Of a stretch of DNA of 64,000 nt, positions 31,810 to 40,280 are shown piece by piece. This stretch comes from Candidatus Gastranaerophilales bacterium. GTDB taxonomy: Bacteria; Cyanobacteriota; Vampirovibrionia; Gastranaerophilales; Gastranaerophilaceae. Position 1 is the stretch's first letter; every line of letters begins with the position of its first letter. Made by a program: the position numbers and the translations under genes. Under the pieces are notes generated by a model. That model worked only from the letters and a program-made list of their open reading frames with translations. It did no database searches and was not told the origin of the DNA. The stretch covers positions 60,149 through 124,148 of the forward strand of contig CALVAX010000006.1 in NCBI GenBank assembly GCA_944325605.1, written 5' to 3'.

Positions 31810-33069
31810 ATGACTACACTGGAAGAAAAACTGTTTAATGAGCACGTGATGACATTAGACACTTATATAATGTTCAAAATAAAAGAAAAACAAACAAAAC
31901 TTACGCCGGAGCTTACGGCCAAAAACAGAGCGCCGATTTCCCTGTCGATGGGCGCTCCGACAGCAGCTCCGCCTGAATTTGTCATAAATAAACTCAAAGA
32001 ATGCCTTGACGAAGACGGTATTCATACCTATTCCGTTCCTAAAGGCGAAGTTTACTTTAGAAAAGCAATTGCGGAAAGGATGAAAACCCGCTTTGGCGTT
32101 GAGATGAACCCTGATACGGAAATATTCTCTCTAATCGGCTCAAAAGAAGGTATCGCAAACATGATGCGCGCCCTCATCAACCCGAAACACGACGAAAAAG
32201 ACAAAGATATAATATTAGTGCCGGATCCGGGATATGCTTCGTACTTTGAATTTATCAAATGCTCTGGCGGGCACGCTTATTCTGTTCCGCTTACTGCCCA
32301 AAATAACTATATGCCGGATATGGAAAGTATTTTGAAACAGCTTGAAAATGACGGATTTGACAAAAACAAAGTCAAAGCTCTTATTGTAAACTATCCGAAC
32401 AACCCGCTCGGGGTCACAGCTACAAAAGAATACCTTCAATCAGTAATTGAATTCTGCAAAAAACATCAGATACTCTTAATATCAGATGCGGCTTATTCTG
32501 ACCTGTATTACGGCTCTGAGGCTGAAAAACCCTTTAGTATTTTTGAATTAAACGGTGCAAAAGACATTGCGGTTGAATTTTTCTCATTCTCCAAACCTTA
32601 CGCAATGACAGGCTGGAGGCTTGGCTGGATTTGCGGAAACTCTGCTATTGTTCAGAGATTCGGCAAAGTTAAATCCACCATTGATAACGGGATTTACAAA
32701 CCTCTCCAAAAAGCCGCGGCTGCAGTTCTTAATTCAAAAGAAGGGGACGAATACATCGCAAAAATGAACAAAGGCTTTAAGCATAAGCAGGAAATTATGG
32801 TGAAAGGCTTGAAAGAACTCGGCTGGCCGATTGATGAAAATAAAGTTCCGCATACAACTTTCTACCTCTGGCTTCCGATACCGCCAAGATACAAATCTTC
32901 CGTAGATTTCTGCGAAGAATTGCTTGAAAAATCAGGCATTGTTGTTGTTCCGGGAAATGCTTTCGGAAGATACGGAGAAGGATTTTTTAGAATTTCTTTT
33001 GTCTGCAGCGACGAAAAGCTTGAGGAAGTAATCGCACGTATGAAAGCTGACGGCTTCAATTTTGAGTAA
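31810..33069 (+). CDS. LL-diaminopimelate aminotransferase-like enzyme
   Basis: A 419-residue class I PLP aminotransferase. Motifs are SMGAPTAAPPEF, HTYSVPKGEVYFRKAIAERM, SLIGSKEGIANM (the L-I-G-S-K-E-G run is characteristic of the DapL group), NYPNNPLGVTA, SDAAYSDLYY and the PLP-lysine site SFSKPYAMTGWRLGW. DapL makes LL-diaminopimelate directly from tetrahydrodipicolinate, consistent with lysA elsewhere in the window. A role as aspartate or other aminotransferase cannot be excluded from sequence alone. GAGGAT precedes the ATG and a terminator follows. Confidence 0.75.
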   Translation: MTTLEEKLFNEHVMTLDTYIMFKIKEKQTKLTPELTAKNRAPISLSMGAPTAAPPEFVINKLKECLDEDGIHTYSVPKGEVYFRKAIAERMKTRFGVEMNPDTEIFSLIGSKEGIANMMRALINPKHDEKDKDIILVPDPGYASYFEFIKCSGGHAYSVPLTAQNNYMPDMESILKQLENDGFDKNKVKALIVNYPNNPLGVTATKEYLQSVIEFCKKHQILLISDAAYSDLYYGSEAEKPFSIFELNGAKDIAVEFFSFSKPYAMTGWRLGWICGNSAIVQRFGKVKSTIDNGIYKPLQKAAAAVLNSKEGDEYIAKMNKGFKHKQEIMVKGLKELGWPIDENKVPHTTFYLWLPIPPRYKSSVDFCEELLEKSGIVVVPGNAFGRYGEGFFRISFVCSDEKLEEVIARMKADGFNFE

Positions 33070-33101
33070 CAACAGCTATATTTTTAAGTGATTAACACAT
33101 A

Positions 33102-33130
33102 AAAAGAGCCTTTTTAATAAGGCTCTTTTA
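33102..33130 (+). terminator. intrinsic terminator
   Basis: AAAAGAGCC and GGCTCTTTT stem with a T-rich tail after the aminotransferase gene. Confidence 0.8.
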
Positions 33131-33175
33131 TTATCTATATATAAAATCGGCAAATTTATATTTTCCCAATATGTT

Positions 33176-33547
33176 CTAAGAAAGTGCCATTAATGCTTTG
33201 ATAGAACGGGCGTTATCTCTAACTTCCTCGTCAGAATTATTTTCTACAGTGTCTTCAAGAATTCTGACGGCTTCAGTTTTGTCCTCAAGGGATAACAATT
33301 CGTTAATTGTGCACATTGCAACCCCTGTTGACATGTCATTAATACCTTTACCTTTGTTAGTAATGACGACCTTCAAAGATTCCGGCATATTCTTCTGCAC
33401 TAGCGCTTTTGCAGTCATTTCTCTTATTTCATCGACCGGTGAATTTGTTCCTATATCTTCTAAGATAGCAACAGATTCTGGATTTTGATGCATAGCCAAC
33501 CCATCAATAATATTTTTTACGTTTTTAACTACTTTCTTATCTACCAT
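33176..33547 (-). CDS. hypothetical HEAT-like helical protein
   Basis: A 123-residue, apparently all-helical protein with repeat-like helices: NPESVAILEDIGTNSPVDEIREMTAKAL is echoed by EAVRILEDTVENNSDEEVRDNARSIKALM. That is the pattern of HEAT or armadillo-type repeats. AGGAGG nine bases before the ATG fixes the start. It is the second gene of a pair with the F-x-G-motif protein, 13 bases apart. The family is not recognised; a protein-binding role would fit the fold. Confidence 0.6.
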   Translation of the reverse strand: MVDKKVVKNVKNIIDGLAMHQNPESVAILEDIGTNSPVDEIREMTAKALVQKNMPESLKVVITNKGKGINDMSTGVAMCTINELLSLEDKTEAVRILEDTVENNSDEEVRDNARSIKALMALS

Positions 33548-33560
33548 TTTACAAACCCTC

Positions 33561-34088
33561 CTATGCTCTCAGTCCTGCCTGAATAGCCCAGGTTTCCGAA
33601 TTATCCATAAACAGCTGTCTTGCAACTGACAAATCTTCCATCTTTGCAATCTGATTTTTGGATATTCCGGGTTCAAACATTGAGTGAAGGGCATCCGTCA
33701 TTCTTTCACCGGCTCTTGAAATTGCCTGTTTTGCAGGTTCAAAAGTAATTTCCGTGTTGTTTAATTTATTCCAGCAGTTAACAACATTATCCTTAATTCT
33801 GTTTGCAAATGCTGCTACTGACTCAATACCGGCTTTAATCCTGTCACCGATTCCGGCAATAGAACCTACAAGAGCACTTGCTTTCAATTTACCGGTAAAG
33901 CTAATTCCATTGTTGTTCTGAGCTTTTTCATTATTTTGATTTTCGCTTACAAAAACATCAGCTGTCAGAACATTTCCTTTGAATGATGTCTGCGCAAACG
34001 GATTTGAAGACCTTGCAACTGATTTTTCATGCTTGGTAGGATTAAAAATTCGTTCGCGGATACTTGAGATAGATAATAAATCTGCCAT
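33561..34088 (-). CDS. hypothetical protein with two F-x-G motifs
   Basis: A 175-residue protein. The N-terminal third is disordered-looking (Asn, Ser, Gln-rich) and carries TSFKGN at about residues 35-40 and ISFTGK near 63-68. The rest is helical (KASALVGSIAGIGDRIKAGIESVAAFANRIKDN, RAGERMTDALHSMF). No signal peptide is seen; a weakly hydrophobic stretch near 72-80 is too short for a membrane anchor. AAAGGA supports the ATG. It is cotranscribed with the HEAT-like gene. The family is unknown. Confidence 0.6.
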   Translation of the reverse strand: MADLLSISSIRERIFNPTKHEKSVARSSNPFAQTSFKGNVLTADVFVSENQNNEKAQNNNGISFTGKLKASALVGSIAGIGDRIKAGIESVAAFANRIKDNVVNCWNKLNNTEITFEPAKQAISRAGERMTDALHSMFEPGISKNQIAKMEDLSVARQLFMDNSETWAIQAGLRA

Positions 34089-34279
34089 TTGTAGTAATCC
34101 TTTCTTTTAGTAAACTTTTCTACACTATTAGGATACCATAGCATTTTAGAATGTTATCAACCTTTTGGTGTATTATTGGGAAGAAAAACATATACAAAAG
34201 TTGGACTTAATGCGTCAAAAAATCAACGGAAGGATTTTTCACAAGAGTTGACTATATATTTTTGTGATATTATACAGAT

Positions 34280-35059
34280 ATGGGATATTTAGAAAAACTT
34301 GTTGACCTGATAGGAGTACTCCGCTCGGAGAACGGCTGCCCGTGGGACAGAGAGCAAACCCATGCAACTTTAAGACCAAATATGCTTGAAGAAGCTTACG
34401 AGGCTGTTGATGCAATCAACGACAACGATATGCCTCACTTAAAAGAAGAACTGGGCGATGTTCTTCTGCAGGTAATTCTGCATTCCCAAATAGCCAAAGA
34501 AGAAGGAGCCTTTGACATTGAAGATGTTGCAAAAGGCTTGCATGACAAAATAATCCACAGGCATCCGCATGTTTTCGGAAATATAAAAGTTAATTCACCG
34601 GAAGAAGCACTAAAAAGCTGGGACAAAATCAAAAAAGAAGAAAAATCCCACAGAAAATCCGCAATGGACGGAGTTTCAAAATCCCAGTCGGCGTTAATGA
34701 GCGCCCAGAAAATCAGCAAAAAAGCCGTCAAATGCGGTTTTGAATGGCCTGATGAAAACTCGCTTTATGACTGCATAAAAAGCGAATTTAAGGAGTTTAA
34801 AGAGGCTTCCAAAGCAGATGACAGGGCAAATATGGAAGAAGAAATGGGAGACATCCTTTTTGCCGTTGTAAATCTTGCAAGATGGAACAAAATAGACGCA
34901 GAGCAAGCCTTGATTAAGGCAAATCAAAAATTCATGACCCGCTTCCGCAAAATGGAAGAACTGGCGCAAAAACCGCTTGAAGAATACAACTTCAAAGAAT
35001 ACGACTCTCTCTGGCAGGCGGCAAAACTTGCGCTGAAAGAACAAAACACCAATTGTTAA
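34280..35059 (+). CDS. mazG: MazG nucleoside triphosphate pyrophosphohydrolase
   Basis: A 259-residue MazG with the usual two domains. The N-terminal one (about 1-115) has LRSENGCPWDREQTHATLRPNMLEEAYEAVDAI and EELGDVLLQVILHSQIA, carrying the E-x2-E...E-x2-D metal site. The C-terminal one (about 150-250) has a second EEEMGDILFAVVNLARW site. It hydrolyses NTPs, including aberrant nucleotides and possibly the precursor of (p)ppGpp. The ATG is six bases after a TATTAT box with no ribosome site, another possible leaderless start. Confidence 0.93.
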   Translation: MGYLEKLVDLIGVLRSENGCPWDREQTHATLRPNMLEEAYEAVDAINDNDMPHLKEELGDVLLQVILHSQIAKEEGAFDIEDVAKGLHDKIIHRHPHVFGNIKVNSPEEALKSWDKIKKEEKSHRKSAMDGVSKSQSALMSAQKISKKAVKCGFEWPDENSLYDCIKSEFKEFKEASKADDRANMEEEMGDILFAVVNLARWNKIDAEQALIKANQKFMTRFRKMEELAQKPLEEYNFKEYDSLWQAAKLALKEQNTNC

Positions 35060-35144
35060 TTATTGTAAACACAATTCACACAAAAAAAGCAATTATTCCA
35101 CCCTAAAATTTTTTATATAAATATACAGGAAAGAGGTTTGAATT

Positions 35145-35348
35145 ATGAAAGAACAAGAATTAAACACATTGATGTCAGTAGTTTCAGATCCGATAAAAAA
35201 CGTATATAAAATCGAATCAAGAAAAGATTTAGAGGAAATTCAAAGAATTATCCGCATTTTCAACATTGCAGATGAACAGCACAACAAACACACAATGCTG
35301 TCAATCAAAAATCTTGCAACATTCAAACTTGTATTGAGCAACAACTAA
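35145..35348 (+). CDS. small hypothetical protein, 67 residues
   Basis: A small helical protein: QELNTLMSVVSDPIKNVYKI, then RKDLEEIQRIIRIFNIADEQHNKHTML. No Cys, no signal, no membrane helix. AAAGAGG about nine bases before the ATG and a strong terminator right after the stop argue that it is a real gene. The family is not recognised. Confidence 0.6.
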   Translation: MKEQELNTLMSVVSDPIKNVYKIESRKDLEEIQRIIRIFNIADEQHNKHTMLSIKNLATFKLVLSNN

Positions 35349-35377
35349 TTATTGACTATAACTTTTCTGTATAATCA

Positions 35378-35409
35378 AGCGCCGATAAAGTAATTTATCG
35401 GCGCTTTTT
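35378..35409. terminator. intrinsic terminator, 12-bp stem
   Basis: AGCGCCGATAAA and TTTATCGGCGCT with a four-base loop and a following T-run, between the 67-residue gene and dgkA. Confidence 0.9.
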
Positions 35410-35412
35410 AAA

Positions 35413-35787
35413 TTAAATCAGAGCATATAGTTCAGAACCAAACATTATAAGCCCGATTGCAACAGCAATAAACGTCGCAAACATTACGGCTCCGGCTGAA
35501 ATATCCTTTGCCATTCCGACAAGGCGGGAATATTTGTTATGAAACATTGCATCAAGTGTAAATTCGATTGCTGAATTAAGCATCTCCGCCACAACGACAA
35601 GCCCGATTGCAAGAAGCAATATACATAACTTTGCCACACTCAAATCAAGCACAATGCCTAAAACGATTACAAAAATTGCTACAAAAAAATGTACTCTTAT
35701 ATTATTTTCACTTTTTAAAACTATTCTTATACCTTTTCCGGCATTTTTAAAAGTATTTCCGAGTCCCTGCGCTTTAAACCTGCTCAT
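35413..35787 (-). CDS. dgkA: diacylglycerol/undecaprenol kinase
   Basis: A 124-residue DgkA-type kinase with three membrane helices (about 32-50, 54-73, 98-122). The active-site segment VVVAEMLNSAIEFTLDAM carries the E-x-x-N-x-A-I-E motif. It phosphorylates undecaprenol or diacylglycerol at the inner membrane. Its ATG lies inside the end of ybeY (14-base overlap), so the two are coupled. The order pgpH-ybeY-dgkA is the same as in many Firmicutes. Confidence 0.92.
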   Translation of the reverse strand: MSRFKAQGLGNTFKNAGKGIRIVLKSENNIRVHFFVAIFVIVLGIVLDLSVAKLCILLLAIGLVVVAEMLNSAIEFTLDAMFHNKYSRLVGMAKDISAGAVMFATFIAVAIGLIMFGSELYALI

Positions 35788-36289
35788 ACTTAATCCCTAT
35801 ACTTTGCAAAGCTTCTTTCTGCAATGCTACAACAAAATTATAATCCGCTTCGGTCTGATGGTCAAATCCAAGCAAATGCAAAATTCCGTGACTTATCAAG
35901 AAAGCCAGTTCATCTTCCGGTTTCACACTCTTTTTAGAGGCTTCCTCCTGAACTTTATCCAATGCAATAATCACTTCCCCGAGGTTAATTTCACCGTCAA
36001 ATATAAATTTTTCATCACTATCCGCAAATATCGCAAAAGTTATTATATCAGCCGGATAATCCTTATGCCTGTATTCTCTGTTTATCTCGTGAGTTTTAAG
36101 GCTGTCGCAAAAAAGGAAATCAAAAGATACCGTATTATACTCATGCCCGAAAAGTGCTGATTTTTCATAAACCTCAGACTTTGAAAGATAATATTTTAAA
36201 ACTTTGCGGGCAATCGTTATAAACTTTTTCTCATCAATTTCCCAATCAGGGTAAATATTCTCGCTGAAAATATGAAATTTAGTTGCCAT
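35774..36289 (-). CDS. ybeY: endoribonuclease YbeY
   Basis: A 171-residue YbeY, the metal-dependent RNase of 16S rRNA maturation and ribosome quality control. The zinc motif HGILHLLGFDH (H-x3-H-x5-H) is at about 134-144; SFDFLFCDSLKTHEINREYRHKDYPADIITF and GEINLGEVIIALD are the other family blocks. I start it at the ATG at 36287-36289, which overlaps the pgpH stop (ATGGCAACTAA) and gives the usual length; the open frame further upstream overlaps pgpH. Confidence 0.92.
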   Translation of the reverse strand: MATKFHIFSENIYPDWEIDEKKFITIARKVLKYYLSKSEVYEKSALFGHEYNTVSFDFLFCDSLKTHEINREYRHKDYPADIITFAIFADSDEKFIFDGEINLGEVIIALDKVQEEASKKSVKPEDELAFLISHGILHLLGFDHQTEADYNFVVALQKEALQSIGIKYEQV

Positions 36290-38486
36290 TGCCGTCCTTT
36301 TTGTCTTCATCTGAATGTTGTTCCTCAAGTTTGGCGATTTTATTTTCAAGATCTTCATCTAAAGTTTTTGCCGGCATTTTGATTTTATTTTTGCTGAATT
36401 CTTCGACGATGTTTTCCTGATACTTAATCCTGTTATGCTGCATACCTCTTAATATTCTGCTGAAAGTAGCCGCAATAACTTTTATATCATGCAATGTCAG
36501 AGGGCTGTCCGCAAGCTGTGTATCATTAAGTCTTTCAACAATAATTTTATCAATAATATTATCAATTTCCTCCGGTGTTGGATTTTTTAAGGATCTTACG
36601 GCAGACTCTACAGCATCAGCAATCATCAAAATAGCGGTTTCTTTCATATTAGGCTTTGGCCCTGTGTAGCGGAACTGGTCTTCTTTAACATTTTCAATAC
36701 CTTCTTCCTGAACAGCCTGATTGTAGAAGTATTTTGCAAGCCCTTCACCGTGATGTTGTAATATAAAGTTATTTATAACAGCAGGAAGATGATATTCTTT
36801 AGCCAGTTCTACACCGTCTTTCGGGTGTGCTGTAATAACCATTTTACTTAATCTCGGATTTAATTTTGTATGAGGATTTTCAATCCCGAAATATGACTGG
36901 TTTTCAACGAAAAATAACGGACGTTTAAGTTTTCCGATATCATGATAAAACGCACCGACTCTGGCCAGAATAGGATTTGCCCCGATAGCTTCAGCAGCCG
37001 CCTCGCACAAATTGGAAACCATAAGGCTGTGATGATAGGTTCCCGGAGCTTCTATCTGCAAACGCTTCAACAAAGGCTGATTGTGGTCTGCCAATTCTGC
37101 AAGCCCGTAAGGAGTAATTATCTGAAATGCGCTTTCAAACAACGGCAAAGTGCCCAGTGCAATCATAGAACTGATAATTCCGTTCAAAAGAATAAATGCA
37201 CTGTTTTTAACAATAAGCATGCTGCTGACATCTATCAAACATTTTTCCAGCATATAAATACTTAATACGATAATAAGCCCCGCAAGCGATATTACAAACC
37301 CGGCTTTTATCAAATCAAACCGCCGTGAATAGCGAATTCTTGAAATAGTTATCATTGAAATCAACCCAAGAAGCAGGAATGTAATCAAAAACTGTGTGTC
37401 ATACTGAACTCCGACCGTGAGCACCGTCAAAAGGACAGTTGCCGCAACAAATGCAATTCTTGAATTTGTGAAAATTGCAAGAAGAAGAATATATGCAGGA
37501 ATAGGAAGTACATAAGGAGAAAATCCGGTCGGTAAAACAACCGCAATCATCGCAAGCATTAACGACAAAACCGCTGATATTGCCATATACCTCGGCTCTA
37601 AAAAAGGTTTTTCAAAAAACTTCATGTAACTCAGGAATATCAGTGTGCTTATAAACACAAGCACATATATTGCAAGAAGCCCCTGCCAGTTAAGTTCATA
37701 AACATTGTAACCGGCCTGTCTTAAGGCATCACGCTTCAGCCTTGTAACCGGCTCTCCTTCAAACACAATTTTATCACCTTTGTGAATTGTAATTTCATAA
37801 GGCTTAACCGAGTTTTCCGCATTTTTACGGGCAATTTCCGTTGCAAACTCATCAACCACAAGATTAGGCACTATGACCTGTTCCAGAATTCCTTTTATCA
37901 CAGACACCTGACGCTTTGAGACGTTTGAAATCATATTGTCTGTAATAATCTGGTCTATATTATTTCTTTCATAGTCTTTTTCCGTAATCCCGACACGCAA
38001 TATATTTGCAAGTGTAAGGTTTGCCTTGTCATAAACTTCTCTTAATACGGAATCCTCAGAACGTAACAAAAAATCTATTACAAAATCCTTGCGTTCTTTA
38101 TTCGAAATATCCAGAAGTATTGATAATTCATCTTTTTTGACGCTCTCTTCAACGTCTTTTTTACGTATTTGCAAGATAGAATTTTCCAAAGTTTCCAAAT
38201 TGGTTCTGATAAAATCGTCCTCCGCAGGAGTCAGAACATAATCAACTTTCTGCGCAACTTCCTTTTTATGCTGTTCGGTTCTTTTAACGTCAATTACCGT
38301 AAAAGTTTTCTGCGCTATTATATCCTTTTTGCTTATTCCATTTTCAATAATACTCTGGAAAAAATAATTTTGAGAAGAAATAATCGCTGTCATAACAATC
38401 GTGAAACTTAGAAAAGCCAGTACTTTCAACGTTCGGGATGCCATGAAAAATGCTTTTATTTTTTCAAAAAATCCTGTATTTTGCAT
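36279..38486 (-). CDS. pgpH: cyclic di-AMP phosphodiesterase, 7TMR-HD family
   Basis: A 735-residue PgpH. It has an N-terminal membrane helix (about 17-37), an extracytoplasmic domain (about 40-275), and seven membrane helices (about 280-460). The cytoplasmic HD domain has YHHSLMVSNLCEAAAEAIG, GAFYHDIGKLKRPLFF, HPKDGVELAKEYHLP and ILQHHGEG, ligands of a di-iron site. PgpH cleaves c-di-AMP to pApA. The synthase CdaA is encoded 5 kb away, so this window covers both sides of the signal. The first gene of the pgpH-ybeY-dgkA operon; no ribosome site is evident. Confidence 0.92.
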   Translation of the reverse strand: MQNTGFFEKIKAFFMASRTLKVLAFLSFTIVMTAIISSQNYFFQSIIENGISKKDIIAQKTFTVIDVKRTEQHKKEVAQKVDYVLTPAEDDFIRTNLETLENSILQIRKKDVEESVKKDELSILLDISNKERKDFVIDFLLRSEDSVLREVYDKANLTLANILRVGITEKDYERNNIDQIITDNMISNVSKRQVSVIKGILEQVIVPNLVVDEFATEIARKNAENSVKPYEITIHKGDKIVFEGEPVTRLKRDALRQAGYNVYELNWQGLLAIYVLVFISTLIFLSYMKFFEKPFLEPRYMAISAVLSLMLAMIAVVLPTGFSPYVLPIPAYILLLAIFTNSRIAFVAATVLLTVLTVGVQYDTQFLITFLLLGLISMITISRIRYSRRFDLIKAGFVISLAGLIIVLSIYMLEKCLIDVSSMLIVKNSAFILLNGIISSMIALGTLPLFESAFQIITPYGLAELADHNQPLLKRLQIEAPGTYHHSLMVSNLCEAAAEAIGANPILARVGAFYHDIGKLKRPLFFVENQSYFGIENPHTKLNPRLSKMVITAHPKDGVELAKEYHLPAVINNFILQHHGEGLAKYFYNQAVQEEGIENVKEDQFRYTGPKPNMKETAILMIADAVESAVRSLKNPTPEEIDNIIDKIIVERLNDTQLADSPLTLHDIKVIAATFSRILRGMQHNRIKYQENIVEEFSKNKIKMPAKTLDEDLENKIAKLEEQHSDEDKKDGNGN

Positions 38487-38858
38487 ATATTAAAAACCCT
38501 CATAAATAAATCTGACTTATTATGCAGTATTTAAAACTTTTTTTCAAGTCTTTACAAAACTGCTGTTATTAAAAATATTTTTATTATATAATTAAATCAT
38601 AAAAATGACAATTTTAATAGAATTTGCTGGTTACAGTGCAAATTAGAGACGGTGTATAAAAATAGCCTTTGCATCCTTTATTTTTTATAAAACGTTTCCG
38701 CAGTGACAAATAACAATTGTCTGAAACACAATTAATATACGGAAATAACGGTGATGAAACTATTCTTAATAAAACTTAACAATTGACTCAAAAATAGCAA
38801 TTTTTATTATTTTTGAAACTATATATATATGGAAGGTTTCATTATTTGGTGAAGTGGC
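38487..38858. other. AT-rich intergenic region with a promoter
   Basis: No gene is visible. TTGACT (38783-38788) and TATTAT (38805-38810) with a 16-base spacer make a plausible promoter for the gene at 38859. The short leader contains TGAAAC (38814-38819) and GTTTCA (38836-38841), a small hairpin. Confidence 0.5.
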
Positions 38859-40280
38859 ATGAAAGTAGAAAGCATTAAAAACAATTTAAATACTCCGGGC
38901 GCAATACCGCCCAAAAAGAAGTACAGAGCGAATTTTACTTCTTCCAGATTCAACCCGGCAGACTATATATCAGAAATTAAAATGGAAAATGAAATTAAAG
39001 ATTTCATGCCATCCGCTGTAAAAGGGATGAAAAGATTATGCGATAATATGGGCGAAACTCAGAACATAATTATTAATGCACTTGGTACAGGTCTGGTAGC
39101 GCCTATTTTTATTAAATGGAACCCGCTTTCTAAAACAGATGAAGATACAAGAACATACTCAGCCTGGCGGCAGCCGGTATCTGCGGTTCTGGCGGTAGTA
39201 ACACAGGTCGGTGTTACAATTCCGTTTAATAAAATGATAGAAAACCGTGCTAACTCAGGATTCTATGATGCAAAATACAACAAAACCCTGTTTCAGGATG
39301 ATAAATTCATCACAAAACAACTCAAACAGATTTATCCATATGCCTCAAAAAAACAAATAGAAGAAATGACAAAAAATAAAATGGCTGAACAATATCAAAA
39401 CCTGATACATATGATTCAGGATAACAAAGTCATTATGAGTAAAGAAGACGGCAGCCCGCTTCCGCTGGATGACAAAAAATTCAAAGAACTGGTAGAAAAT
39501 GTTATTCAGAAAAAAATAGATTTTGAAAACGGAGAATTGACTAAATGCAAAGAAATTACAATACCCAGAAAGCTTAAACGAGGGGAATACTATAGAACGC
39601 ACAAACAAGAAGCTTTAAATATATTTAATGATCTGAACAATAAACTTGAAAAAACATCAAACCCTCAATCCATAAAATCAGAAGTAAAACGCCTGAAAAA
39701 ACAATATAAAAACGGCGACAAGGAATTGATTGCAATATTTAATGACATTCTCGGCAGACGAGGAAACGATGATGCCGAACTTAAAATTGCACTTAAAGAT
39801 AAACTTTCAGGTATTTTGAGAGATATTGATTATCACACAGGATTTTCAAGTACAGAAGAATGGAAAAAAGGAATTATTAAATATGAAATAGATTCCAGAA
39901 TTAATCCATTAAACGAAGCTATCACACACTTAAAAGAGATGAAAAAGATGATAGCTGAAAATCAAACAGTCGGCCAGATTGAAGATTATCTTGACGAAAT
40001 TGTAACACAACAGAATGAACACAGACTGTTCAAATTCAAACTATCAAAAGAAGTTGCAGCGGAATTGCAGAAGGTTGTGAAAAATAACTTAAAGGCACAC
40101 AAACAGATAACAGGATTAATTGTTTCATTCCTGATGCTGCCAATATCCTGCTCGCTTTTGAACTGGTGTTACCCGAGGTTTATGGATGCTGTATTCCCGA
40201 ACCTTTCTAACAAAAAACACCCGAAAGAAATTAAAAGTCTTGTAAATCAGGCTAATAATCAAACGGAGGTGAAATCATGA
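38859..40280 (+). CDS. hypothetical membrane protein, first of a linked pair
   Basis: A 473-residue protein I do not recognise. The N-terminus holds KYRANFTSSRFNP (about 21-33), the F-x-S/G-type motif. Two hydrophobic segments lie at about 70-85 (IIINALGTGLVAPIFI) and 103-120 (PVSAVLAVVTQVGVTIP). A long charged region of about 270 residues with coiled-coil character follows, including KRLKKQYKNGDKELIAIFND and INPLNEAITHLKEMKKMIA. A further hydrophobic helix sits near 417-436 (QITGLIVSFLMLPISCSLLNW). The next gene overlaps it by four bases (ATGA) and has the same hydrophobic pattern without the long insert. Probably an inner-membrane complex with a large cytoplasmic domain. Confidence 0.6.
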   Translation: MKVESIKNNLNTPGAIPPKKKYRANFTSSRFNPADYISEIKMENEIKDFMPSAVKGMKRLCDNMGETQNIIINALGTGLVAPIFIKWNPLSKTDEDTRTYSAWRQPVSAVLAVVTQVGVTIPFNKMIENRANSGFYDAKYNKTLFQDDKFITKQLKQIYPYASKKQIEEMTKNKMAEQYQNLIHMIQDNKVIMSKEDGSPLPLDDKKFKELVENVIQKKIDFENGELTKCKEITIPRKLKRGEYYRTHKQEALNIFNDLNNKLEKTSNPQSIKSEVKRLKKQYKNGDKELIAIFNDILGRRGNDDAELKIALKDKLSGILRDIDYHTGFSSTEEWKKGIIKYEIDSRINPLNEAITHLKEMKKMIAENQTVGQIEDYLDEIVTQQNEHRLFKFKLSKEVAAELQKVVKNNLKAHKQITGLIVSFLMLPISCSLLNWCYPRFMDAVFPNLSNKKHPKEIKSLVNQANNQTEVKS

